This document shows, piece by piece, positions 9,502 to 17,682 of a stretch of 64,000 bases of DNA (position 1 is its first letter; every line of letters begins with the position of its first letter). Made by a program: the position numbers and the translations under genes. Origin of the DNA: Vulcanimicrobiota bacterium (lineage in GTDB: Bacteria; Vulcanimicrobiota; Xenobia; Xenobiales; JADMJV01); contig JAHBVR010000027.1 in NCBI GenBank assembly GCA_019637395.1, forward strand, positions 1 through 64,000, read 5' to 3'. Under the pieces are notes generated by a model, which saw only the letters and a program-made list of their open reading frames with translations, searched no databases and was not told the origin of the DNA.

Positions 9502-10542
9502 TTAGAGAAACAGGCCCCCGAGCAGGCCGCCCAGACCGGTGCTTAAGCCCAGGCCGGCGCCCAATAGCAGGCCTGCCCTCGCTTCCGACTGAGTAGCACG
9601 GTGAAAATCATTGATGCGCAGCTGGTCGGCGGCCGCCTGCTGATTGAAGTTGGTGATATTTCCCGAGGGGTTGCCAGCGGGTGGAGCTTGATCGGGGAAG
9701 ACCAGTTCTCGACTCGGAAGAATGAGTTCCTGGCCGGGCTGCAAGCTCTTGGCATCCTTGAGGTTGTTGGTCGTCAGCACCTGTTCGAGCAAGGTTTTTC
9801 CATTGGAACCCTTCGAGTAGATCTCCTGGAGAGTGAAGCCCTGGCCCTGAAGGGCTCCCTCCACGGTGCCAAGGTTGGAACCCCCTTTCCAGGTATCCGC
9901 CTGGACCAGGTTCAGTCCGTGCTGGGAGGCTGTGCGGAGACGGTTCAGGTTATTGAGAAATTGCTGGGTTTCGGCGGCTTCCTGATTAAAGTTGGTGACA
10001 TTGCCGGTGGATTGCGGGAAGACCCGGTCGAAGCCGAAGGGGGTACCATCAGCGCGTTTGGCACCACTCTTGGCCAGGAATTTCCCCAGGGCCCGGTGGG
10101 TGTCCTGGCCCAGCTTGCCATCGGCTCCAGCGTCGCCCACGCTGAACCCCTGCTTTTCCAGGAAGGACTGCAATTTCAACACGGTAGCCTTTTCATCGGA
10201 CCCCGGATTGGCGGCGCTTTGCGCCAGGGCCTTAGCCACTTCGGCGCTGCCTTCCACCCCGGATTTGGAGAGGAATTTGGCCGAGTTGCTGAGTAGAGCG
10301 CGGGCATTATCACTAGAAAAGTCCTTGATATAGGGGGCGCCGTTGAAGGTATGCTTATAGTCACCCAGGCCGTCACTGCCGCCCTTGGAGGCGGAAAAAT
10401 TGACATCATTGATCCAGGCCGGACCTACCGGGATAGCATCTGCCGGGACAGCGGTGCTCAGTCCGACTGAACGCCGAAAGTCATTGATGCGAACCTGCTC
10501 TGCAGCCGCCTGCTGATTAAAGTTAGTGATAGGAGTGGCCAT
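9502..10542 (-). CDS. NFNQ-repeat protein with peptidoglycan-binding-like and LysM-like segments (346 aa)
   Basis: Start ATG at 10542 with GGAGG eight bases upstream. The segment (I/V)TNFNQ(Q/E)AA occurs three times, at the N-terminus (residues ~5), the middle (~190) and near the C-terminus (~315), each followed by a short helix (RINDFRR, LNNLNRLR, RINDFHR). Between repeats 1 and 2 is a PG_binding_1-like stretch (FLEKQGFSV, DGKLGQDTHRALGKFL), and between 2 and 3 a LysM-like one (LLEQVLTTNNLKDA, LQPGQELILPS). The last 20 residues are a glycine-leucine hydrophobic tail that could enter a membrane. No Sec signal peptide. Function unknown; cell-wall binding is likely, and export by a non-Sec route is suggested by the company it keeps. 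Confidence 0.7.
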   Translation of the reverse strand: MATPITNFNQQAAAEQVRINDFRRSVGLSTAVPADAIPVGPAWINDVNFSASKGGSDGLGDYKHTFNGAPYIKDFSSDNARALLSNSAKFLSKSGVEGSAEVAKALAQSAANPGSDEKATVLKLQSFLEKQGFSVGDAGADGKLGQDTHRALGKFLAKSGAKRADGTPFGFDRVFPQSTGNVTNFNQEAAETQQFLNNLNRLRTASQHGLNLVQADTWKGGSNLGTVEGALQGQGFTLQEIYSKGSNGKTLLEQVLTTNNLKDAKSLQPGQELILPSRELVFPDQAPPAGNPSGNITNFNQQAAADQLRINDFHRATQSEARAGLLLGAGLGLSTGLGGLLGGLFL

Positions 10543-10841
10543 TGTTTTTTCCTCCGAATCTTGATTGACATGTAGTCGATACAATTATTGTGACATTGTC
10601 GAAGGAATTCAAAAGGAAATTGGTTGAAGGAAATTTGACAAGATGGAAACATTTTTTTCAGAGAATTCTGTTCTGGCTCCCAGAGTTTCAGAAATCTTTC
10701 AGGACTGCTCACTCCAGCCTGCTGCTGGAGTCCATTGAAAGAAGTCGCGCATCTCGCGGAAGACCTGGCGATCATTCATCAGACTGATATGGCCCTGGCT
10801 GCTGGTGCCGGGAAGGACGGTTAGATCGGTATCCGGGAGCC

Positions 10842-11003
10842 CCGCTGGAGGTCGAATCGGACATTTCGGTCCACCCCAGCGAGGCCCGGGTGACCCTGCG
10901 CCTGCGCGACAGCGGTCCCACCCCGGTAGGACCAGCGGAGGTCAAGCTCGCCCCCGGGAAGTGCCCCTTCATGGCCAACCTCGAGGCCGCTCGCCAGCAA
11001 TAG
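10842..11003 (+). pseudogene. Short coding remnant
   Basis: About 53 codons of plausible protein (SDISVHPSEARVTLRLRD, then VGPAEVKLAPGKCPFMANLE) end at a TAG at 11001 without a start codon or ribosome site. The rest of the 10543-11047 gap shows nothing recognisable except the leader of the NFNQ-repeat gene at its left end. Family unknown; possibly the 3' end of a lost gene. Confidence 0.25.
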
Positions 11004-11047
11004 GGTCGGCGCTCCTCCCTCGGCCTCCTCCGAGCTCGTCGATCAGG

Positions 11048-11640
11048 TCACAACACTCGCTCCAGGCGGGGCCGCTCGGCCGGCTGACTGATGGGGCTTC
11101 CACAGCCGAAAAGTGGGGAAGTCGGCTTAAGGCCAGGCTGCGGTTTCACCCGGAGTCGCTCGGCCCAGTCTGCCGACGCCGGACAAATCCAGCGAATGGC
11201 CATCAGGATTTCATCCTGGTCTTTAAAGAAGTCTCGCGCAAAAATAGGCTCATGGTGGGCGATGCAGTTGCGCAGATTGCGAAATGGCTTGAGGAAGTTA
11301 TTCACCTCAGCGTGAGTCAGGCGTCTAGGCGAGCCTGGAAAGACCTTGTAAAGCTTGAATGGCCCCCACAGCGTGGAGGAATACTTCGCCTCGGTGAGGT
11401 CGACCCAGAAGCCAAAGGATAACGTGGCGATGACTTGACCATGAGTCACCTTGTAACCGTTATCGACAATCTTCTTCTTAGCAGCAGCAACTTTTGCGGC
11501 TTCATCACCGACGATAAGGCTTGTTGCTCCGGCTTGGAAGTCAAACCAGCTAATTGTGGGCGTCCTGCTGGCGAAAGGGGCCGAAAGCTCCTGGACCGCC
11601 TTGGGAATGACCCGACGTTGTGGTCCAGGGGCGGGGTTAA
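11048..11640 (-). pseudogene. Abi-like (AbiD/F, HEPN) protein, 5'-truncated
   Basis: The C-terminal two-thirds of an Abi_2-type protein: AAKKKIVDNGYKVTHGQV, then LSFGFWVDLTEA, TLWGPF, and the HEPN motif RNCIAHHEPIF (R-x4-H, the presumed ribonuclease centre). The frame stays open upstream of the GTG at 11449 to about 11640, but the N-terminal LRN-type helices of the family are missing and there is no start, so the gene is cut by whatever placed the neighbouring 569-aa protein gene here. A second, complete member lies at 59829. Confidence 0.6.
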
Positions 11641-11692
11641 AAACCGGAAATTTCCACTGCGATATTCTCCCACTCCTCAGCGACCGTTCAGC

Positions 11693-13402
11693 CTACCCGT
11701 GGTCAGCCGGACCGCCACCGCTACCCGTAGTTCCAATATTGATGCCAATGTTGCCGCCGACGCTTTGGATCGCATTCCCCAGGCCGGTGTAGACTTTACC
11801 GAGACCGTCCGAGACCGACCTTCCAGCGTCCCCGATCGCATCTCCGATGTCCTCGGCGCCGTTCTTGATACCGTTCCAAAGACGTCCCCAAAATCCCGGA
11901 CCGGACCCGGTATTCACAGTCACTGCCGTGGCTTGAGTATTGGGAGAGGCCAAATTAAACGTTTGACGGTTGGGAAAGGCGCCATTTTTCGTCAACAAAT
12001 CCTGCGCTTCCCTGTATTCCCGGTCGCTTAAATTCCCCTCTGCAGAATTCTTATTCGCGTCGCCCTGGTCTGCGATGCTGTAGCCCAGTTGGCGGATCTG
12101 GTCCAATCCATCCAAGGACATGAGGCCCCGACGCATGCTGTCCAGGGCAGCCTTCTGTTCTTTGCTCACATCAAGATTCCGCTCGTCGGCCACCTTTTCC
12201 AAAGCGTTCGCGTTGGCGCGGTGGTCCTCTTCATTCAGGAGAGCTCGCAGAAGACTCCCCCCGGGCTTATCGAAAGGAATTTCAGGCCACGCCTGATTGA
12301 GCGAATCGCTATCGCCCAACTTGATGGGGGCGGTGGGATTGGCAATCTTTTCCCGAAATTCTTGCTGCCGCTCCGAGCTTAAAGGCGCGGCCGTCTTAGG
12401 ATTGAGATAAAAAGTATTCCCCCGAGACGAGGTCTTCTCGACGACCGCCGTGGTACCGGTGCCGACCGGTCCAAAGGTCGGGTTGCCATTGGAATCATAG
12501 GCCGTGAATTCTTCAAACTCAGGGCCGTTCTTCCCGTGCATGTAGGTGACTCGGTCGACGAATTTCGGGTCACTCAAAACGGGGCCACGCCCCTCGCGCA
12601 CTGCCGGCTCAGCCCCGGCCAGGTCGGGAAGGGAATCAGCGGTCACGGTCGAGGTGGACCCATCTTTCCCCTGGACCGTCGAGGTCACCGTAGCATGGCT
12701 CTGGTAGTCTCCATTGGATTTAAGCCCCCGGTACTCACCATTGATACTCAGAGTTTTTGTATTTCCCAGCGCCCCCTGCTTGACCAGGGCATCGAGCGTG
12801 CTGGCGATCTCGCTGTTATAAAGCCCGCCACCACTGAGCTGAGAATCAAAGCTGTCTGCAACCGAATAGGTCAGTTCTTGAAGTTGGGCCGCCTGATGGG
12901 GAGTGAGTTGGCCGCTTTTCATGGCATCCAACGCCTGCTGCTGCACTTTGCTAATCTCAACGCCGCGCTCACCGGCAACCCGAGAAAGCGCGCCAGCGTT
13001 GGCCTGTGAATTTCCATCCAGAAGAAGGCCATTGAAAATCGCAGCCCCACCACAGCGGACGCTATCGTGGGTGGTCGAATTCAGATCGTCCAGCTGAGGA
13101 CTGCTTGAGATCAAGTCCAATACGTCCTGGCGCTCCCTCAAGTCATAAGGACTATCCCCCTGGGCTCCGTACAGCTCCTTAGCCAGGTCCAAATCAGAAA
13201 TGGTGTCCGGGCCTGTGCTCACCGCCCGAGTGGCGCCACCTCCGCGCGCAGCAGACAACATTTGCCGGTACGAAACTGGCTGCCTGTCCGATTCGCCGGA
13301 AGTCACAAAAGCATCGCGAACTCCGCCGCCAGCGAGAGCAACCCCGCCGGCCTTGAAAGTGGTGTTCCTCGGATTCAGATCGGTTTGCGAAATGATTTTC
13401 AT
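11693..13402 (-). CDS. RCGG-domain protein with duplicated domain (569 aa)
   Basis: Start ATG at 13402 has AGAGGA upstream; the reading frame continues further but without a ribosome site. Residues ~85-300 match the RCGG domain of the protein at 3595-5769 (SPYDL, HDSVRCGGAAIFNGLLLDG, QQALDAM, LTPHQAAQLQELTYSVAD, then SHATVTSTV). Residues ~370-500 are a second copy (SLLRALLNEE, KAALDSMRRGL, QIRQLGYSIAD) in which the Cys is replaced: KPGG instead of RCGG. The C-terminus is a glycine-rich amphipathic region (GFWGRLWNGIKNGAEDIGDAIG) that could contact membranes. Function unknown; a catalytic Cys in the first copy and a degenerate second copy is a reasonable guess. Confidence 0.75.
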   Translation of the reverse strand: MKIISQTDLNPRNTTFKAGGVALAGGGVRDAFVTSGESDRQPVSYRQMLSAARGGGATRAVSTGPDTISDLDLAKELYGAQGDSPYDLRERQDVLDLISSSPQLDDLNSTTHDSVRCGGAAIFNGLLLDGNSQANAGALSRVAGERGVEISKVQQQALDAMKSGQLTPHQAAQLQELTYSVADSFDSQLSGGGLYNSEIASTLDALVKQGALGNTKTLSINGEYRGLKSNGDYQSHATVTSTVQGKDGSTSTVTADSLPDLAGAEPAVREGRGPVLSDPKFVDRVTYMHGKNGPEFEEFTAYDSNGNPTFGPVGTGTTAVVEKTSSRGNTFYLNPKTAAPLSSERQQEFREKIANPTAPIKLGDSDSLNQAWPEIPFDKPGGSLLRALLNEEDHRANANALEKVADERNLDVSKEQKAALDSMRRGLMSLDGLDQIRQLGYSIADQGDANKNSAEGNLSDREYREAQDLLTKNGAFPNRQTFNLASPNTQATAVTVNTGSGPGFWGRLWNGIKNGAEDIGDAIGDAGRSVSDGLGKVYTGLGNAIQSVGGNIGINIGTTGSGGGPADHG

Positions 13403-13858
13403 GAGATTCCTCTTCTCCGCTGCTCTGTCCCAATGGATTTTGACGCAGGCCATGTTTAATGTAACACTGACGCACAAACCAGACCGTAAATCCCAGAGCC
13501 AGAGGTAAACGACCTGTGAACATTCGGACCTGCCCCTGCCTTTGCTTAGCCTGCGAGTTTGAGAGTTCTTTCTACTGTTGAGGCTGGACAACTCTCGGTG
13601 CCGGCTGTTGGAGCGAACTCTGGATGGCCGGCGTTTGCTCACATTGGCCGACCGCCAACAAAAGCAAGGAAGCACAGGCGGGTGACGCCGGTGCTTCCGT
13701 CAGGAGTGTTGGTCGATGAGCCACGGCGGCCTCCGCGTTCACCGCGGAGACCCGGTGCCAAAACAGGTAGCTAAGGAAACCTATCTAGCTTCTTTCGCAA
13801 CTTGGACTCGTCGATAGTCTTCATTTCCAAGCCTTTGTCGACGGCTGCAGTGTACAGG
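13403..13858. other. Intergenic region upstream of the 569-aa gene
   Basis: The left part is the promoter region of the minus-strand 569-aa gene, with a GTGTTACATTAAA element near 13450 that recurs (GTGTTACAGTAAA) just upstream of the GNAT gene near 25500. No coding sequence is convincing in the remainder. Confidence 0.35.
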
Positions 13859-14746
13859 TTATTTGTTTTGTCGCTCTATATATTCGAAGTATCGCCGCTG
13901 ATACTGATAGTTGCGCTCGATTTGGTGCGCCCGCTGGGCGGTTTCGCGCGCCAGGGCATTGCCGTTGGCCGATACGTTGACTTCGGCGCCCAAGGTGGTT
14001 TTGCCGTTCAGCGACCCGGGGGTGTTGAACTGGCGCTCCACCCGGGCGTGCAGGCCGCTCTGATTGTTGTTCAGGTCCGCGCCCGCGGTCAAGCTGAAGT
14101 TGGCCGGCAGCTTCACCGGGTGTTCCACGCGCACGCCGGTCTGCAGACTCGGCGGGTTGGCGTCGGAGCGCCACGTGTTCTGAGCGTAGGGAACGACGTT
14201 GGTGCCGTTGGGCAGAGTGAACTTCTTTTCGTTGCCAACCGAGTTGGCGCCGAAGAGGCCGTTTTTCACCTTGGGGTCAGTGGAAAGAACAAAGCCCACC
14301 TGGGTTTTGTCGAAGGCCTGGCCAAAAGGCCCGGTCGGCGTAATGGTTTTTTGGAAGCCGGCGGCCTGCAGGGTTGCATTGATCTGCGGGGTGTTGCGCA
14401 AAGCGTCGACGGCGGTACGCTCTTCGGCCGTAAAGGCTTCGCCCCGTTTGGCCTTGGCCAACAACTCCTGGGCCAGCTGATTTTGGGCTTTAAAGTCCCT
14501 CTGGGTCAGGGCGTCCTGGGCTCGTTGGGCGACCGTTTGTTGTTGAGGCTTGGCAGCGAAGTTCTCGCTCAAGGCGTTCATCGAAGGCATGTTACTGGGC
14601 GGTGCGTTGGGAGACTCATCGCTGAGCTGGACGCCGTCGGACGGGGCTTGGGCCGGGGTCGCGACTTGAGGGGCTGGTGGCGGTGAAGACTGGCTACGCA
14701 CCGGCTGGTTGGCCGGAAGGCTCTGGGTAGCGGACTGTAACTCCAT
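13859..14746 (-). CDS. Hypothetical protein with Pro/Gln-rich N-terminus (295 aa)
   Basis: Start ATG at 14746 follows GGAGGG at seven bases. Residues 1-75 are Gln/Ser/Pro-rich and disordered, resembling the N-termini of the other large proteins nearby and lacking a Sec signal. Residues 75-150 are helical (AQRAQDALTQRDF, ELLAKAKRGEAFTAEERTAV). Residues 170-270 alternate in a beta pattern (NFSLTAGADLNNN, KTTLGAEVNVSANG). No family recognised. It faces away from the pel operon but ends in the same direction; it may belong to the set of unconventional exported proteins at 3.6-14.7 kb. Confidence 0.65.
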   Translation of the reverse strand: MELQSATQSLPANQPVRSQSSPPPAPQVATPAQAPSDGVQLSDESPNAPPSNMPSMNALSENFAAKPQQQTVAQRAQDALTQRDFKAQNQLAQELLAKAKRGEAFTAEERTAVDALRNTPQINATLQAAGFQKTITPTGPFGQAFDKTQVGFVLSTDPKVKNGLFGANSVGNEKKFTLPNGTNVVPYAQNTWRSDANPPSLQTGVRVEHPVKLPANFSLTAGADLNNNQSGLHARVERQFNTPGSLNGKTTLGAEVNVSANGNALARETAQRAHQIERNYQYQRRYFEYIERQNK

Positions 14747-14865
14747 GGGACGAACCCTCCTTACCGATATCCTACGCTCCACAGGTGATGCAAAGGTCAC
14801 CGCCGGCCCCTTTTTGTGAACATCCTGTTAACCGCCTGAATCAATTTGACTCTCAATACGCGCTC

Positions 14866-16212
14866 CTAGCAGCGCAGAGCGCTCTTTAAAGCCCGTTGGC
14901 AGTCGCTCTTATAAGTAGCGGGGGAGGGGCCGGAAACGGAGCCCACGAAAATGCTCAGAGTTCCCCTCTGCGGATGGCTCTGAACTCTGGAACGCAGTAA
15001 GCTCACCACTCGCTCGGCCGTCTCGGCCGCTTTGCTTCCTTCGGGTAACAGGACGGCGTAAGCCTCGTCGCCGGCGCGCCCGATACTGGCCCCCTCGGTG
15101 GCCAGCGGTTGCAGCACCGCGCTCAGAGTCTTGCGAAACCACACCTGGTCCGCATATTCCAGTCTCTTCAGGCCCTGGAACTGGCACACCACCAGGCCCT
15201 GACCGGGCTTTTGCTGATAGCGGTCCTGCACCAGGATGAGTGGGATGCAGCCGGGAATCAGGTCATCCCTCACCAGTTGGCGCGACAATTCTTGGTAGGA
15301 AGTCGCATTATACAGGCTCTCCCCGCCCCATTTGGCGATCACGCCCAACATACCCAACGTGTTGCCGTGCAGGTGGGCGAAAGGCAGGCGGTCGACCGAC
15401 AGCACCCCAATGGCCTCCCCACTCTGGGGATGGAAAATCGGGGCGCAAATCAGGCGGCGGTTGCGCCGGGACGGATCCAGCGGGGTTTGCCGGAGTATTT
15501 TCTCCAGATCGAGGGGAGTCATCACCCTGCGCTGGTCCAGCGCCGTCCATAACAGATCACGGTCGCGTACCAGGGCGCGGGCCTCCTGAGGAACGCTTTC
15601 CCAGCCCTTTTCCGCCATCAGGGTGAGGCAGTCTCCTTGCAGCATATAGACCGAAGCTTCCTGAGCGTGGACAAAGTCGACCATCAAGTCGCACAGCGCC
15701 GGATAAAGGTCCTTCTCTTCCAGAACCGAGAGACGGCGGGCGATTTCAGCGAAGGACTGGACAGTGGTCACCTCGCCCAGAATGCGTTCATTGAGCTTCT
15801 GATTGGCGGTCTGGACCACTTGCAGGCGCTGGCGCAGGCGCTCGCCTTCATTGCGCACTTCTTCCAGTTCCGAGCGGGCCTGCAGCAACTGGTGAAAACG
15901 GCTGTTTTGCACCACACCCAGCACCACGGCCGTGGCCGCGAAGGAGAAAATGATGTAGACGTGCGGCTCGGCCGCGGGCAGCAGGTTGTGATGGTAGACC
16001 AGCAGACCGAGAAAGTAGATGGCCACCGCCGCCACAAAAGCGAAAAGCGCTTCAATCAGCCCGTAGCCGATGGCGGCGGCCGCGATACACAGTAAAAACG
16101 GGTGAAGCTTGTAGCCGATGAAGGCGAAGTTATGAGCCAGGGCCACCCCGAACAGGCACATCACCAGAAAGCTGCCCAGAATCGAGCCCAGATTGTTGAG
16201 TCTCGTCGTCAC
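14866..16212 (-). CDS. pelD: PelD-like membrane GAF/degenerate GGDEF protein
   Basis: A 448-aa protein with four N-terminal membrane segments (residues ~5-105), a coiled coil (~108-150), a GAF domain (~150-310) and a C-terminal GGDEF-like domain whose signature reads RAGDEAYAVLLP. This is the PelD architecture. In Pseudomonas PelD the inactive GGDEF domain senses c-di-GMP through an RxxD I-site; aligned here, the I-site positions are Ala and Gly (TEGASIGRAGDEA), so classical I-site binding seems lost. Last gene of the pel-like operon; GTG start 15 bases after pelG. A diguanylate cyclase with an intact I-site is encoded at 42056, but not nearby. Confidence 0.8.
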   Translation of the reverse strand: MTTRLNNLGSILGSFLVMCLFGVALAHNFAFIGYKLHPFLLCIAAAAIGYGLIEALFAFVAAVAIYFLGLLVYHHNLLPAAEPHVYIIFSFAATAVVLGVVQNSRFHQLLQARSELEEVRNEGERLRQRLQVVQTANQKLNERILGEVTTVQSFAEIARRLSVLEEKDLYPALCDLMVDFVHAQEASVYMLQGDCLTLMAEKGWESVPQEARALVRDRDLLWTALDQRRVMTPLDLEKILRQTPLDPSRRNRRLICAPIFHPQSGEAIGVLSVDRLPFAHLHGNTLGMLGVIAKWGGESLYNATSYQELSRQLVRDDLIPGCIPLILVQDRYQQKPGQGLVVCQFQGLKRLEYADQVWFRKTLSAVLQPLATEGASIGRAGDEAYAVLLPEGSKAAETAERVVSLLRSRVQSHPQRGTLSIFVGSVSGPSPATYKSDCQRALKSALRC

Positions 16213-16227
16213 CGTGGTCGCCCCATT

Positions 16228-17679
16228 TCAAGAAATCATCTGGCCGTCGCGGAGAATGGTCTTGCCCAGATAGCCTTCCGAGGTCATCATCTCACGCTCA
16301 AAAGGAATTCCCTCAGCCATCGGTTGTTTGCTGAAGGTCAAATATTCCAACTGGTCGATCTGGCCGAACAGCTTCCAGTAGCCCACCAGACAACCCAGCG
16401 AGGCGCCCGGCAACAGACCCAGTCCGTAGGTGTCCTGGCCATACTTCAAGGTAATGAAAGCGCCCACCAGACAGCCGAGGAAAGTCACCAGCGACGACCA
16501 GAGCGCTTCCTTGTAGAGCTGGAAGTAGAACAAGATCACCTGGCAAAAAAGCAGCATCACCTGCGGCACCGCTCCCAAACAGACGTTGCGGAACATGTAG
16601 CGCTCACCGTCATTCCACTGCAAGAGAATCTGCAGTTGCGGGGCAAAAGTCAAAGCTCCCAGCGTGACCGCCACCTGGACCAGGAACAATCCAAAAAGCG
16701 AGTCACGCAGGCGCGTCTTCAGGCGCCGGCGCGACTCCTGGATGAATTCCAGGGACTTTTTGGTCAGGATGGCGTTGTAAAAGCCGCGGTAGTCCTCGTA
16801 AAACGAGGTTTCGCAATGCACGTAAAAGGCGGTTATGGTCGGGATAATCGTCATCTGCGCATAGAACGAAGCCAGGTCGAGGGTGGGAAAAGCGTAGAGA
16901 ATCTCGCTCTGGATCAGATAGCCCCCGGGCCCCCACCAGTAAAACATCAAAGTCATCCACACCGAGGCGTAATAAATGAAGCCGGCCAACGGCAACTGCG
17001 GGCAGAGCTTGAAATACTCCAGCCAGTCCCAGTTGAAAGAAATATCGAATTCGAATTCGCGCGCCAGCGAAGCCAGCGCCACCGCCAGCACGGCGCACTG
17101 CCCGATCACCATGCCCATCAGATAGCCGTTGACGCTCAGGTAACGACCCAAAGTATAGGCTGCAATCAAGTTGACGGCCGTACCGGAAACAAACGAAGTG
17201 GCTACCAGATGGTAAGCGCGCAGGGCGCCGATAAACGCCATGACCAGCCAGGTCTGAGCCACCAACACAAACAGGGCCACGGCCGTAAAGCGCATGAACC
17301 AGTTGATATTGACGAACACGATAAAGACACCACCGATGAGCAGGTGGACCAGAGCGTTGACCAGGGTGACCGAGACCAGAGTGGGCATGTGGGTGGAAAG
17401 ACGTTGGGCGTCCAGCTGGTCGGCCAGATAGCGGGTCGCCACCAGTTGAATCGGGGCGGTGGTGATCAGCGTCCAGGCGTAGACATAGATGATCAACTCC
17501 AAAAAGAGCCGCGTCTCGTCACCCTGGGCGCGCATCAGGTATTGCACCACCACCAGACTGACCACCGTCAAAATCCACGGACCCGCCGCCACCAGCGCGG
17601 CATGATAATAACCCCGGAAGATACCGCCGAGAGTGCCCTCCTGGGTATAGGCGCGGAGCTTAAATCCTATGCCGGCCAT
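16228..17679 (-). CDS. pelG: PelG inner-membrane exopolysaccharide exporter
   Basis: A 483-aa, roughly 12-helix protein of the MOP flippase superfamily. It opens MAGIGFKLRAYTQEGT, as PelG proteins do, and contains the family's WTLITTAPIQLVATRYLAD segment. With PelD and PelE it forms the membrane complex that moves the Pel polymer across the inner membrane. Starts three bases after the pelF stop. Confidence 0.92.
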   Translation of the reverse strand: MAGIGFKLRAYTQEGTLGGIFRGYYHAALVAAGPWILTVVSLVVVQYLMRAQGDETRLFLELIIYVYAWTLITTAPIQLVATRYLADQLDAQRLSTHMPTLVSVTLVNALVHLLIGGVFIVFVNINWFMRFTAVALFVLVAQTWLVMAFIGALRAYHLVATSFVSGTAVNLIAAYTLGRYLSVNGYLMGMVIGQCAVLAVALASLAREFEFDISFNWDWLEYFKLCPQLPLAGFIYYASVWMTLMFYWWGPGGYLIQSEILYAFPTLDLASFYAQMTIIPTITAFYVHCETSFYEDYRGFYNAILTKKSLEFIQESRRRLKTRLRDSLFGLFLVQVAVTLGALTFAPQLQILLQWNDGERYMFRNVCLGAVPQVMLLFCQVILFYFQLYKEALWSSLVTFLGCLVGAFITLKYGQDTYGLGLLPGASLGCLVGYWKLFGQIDQLEYLTFSKQPMAEGIPFEREMMTSEGYLGKTILRDGQMIS

Positions 17680-17682
17680 GGA

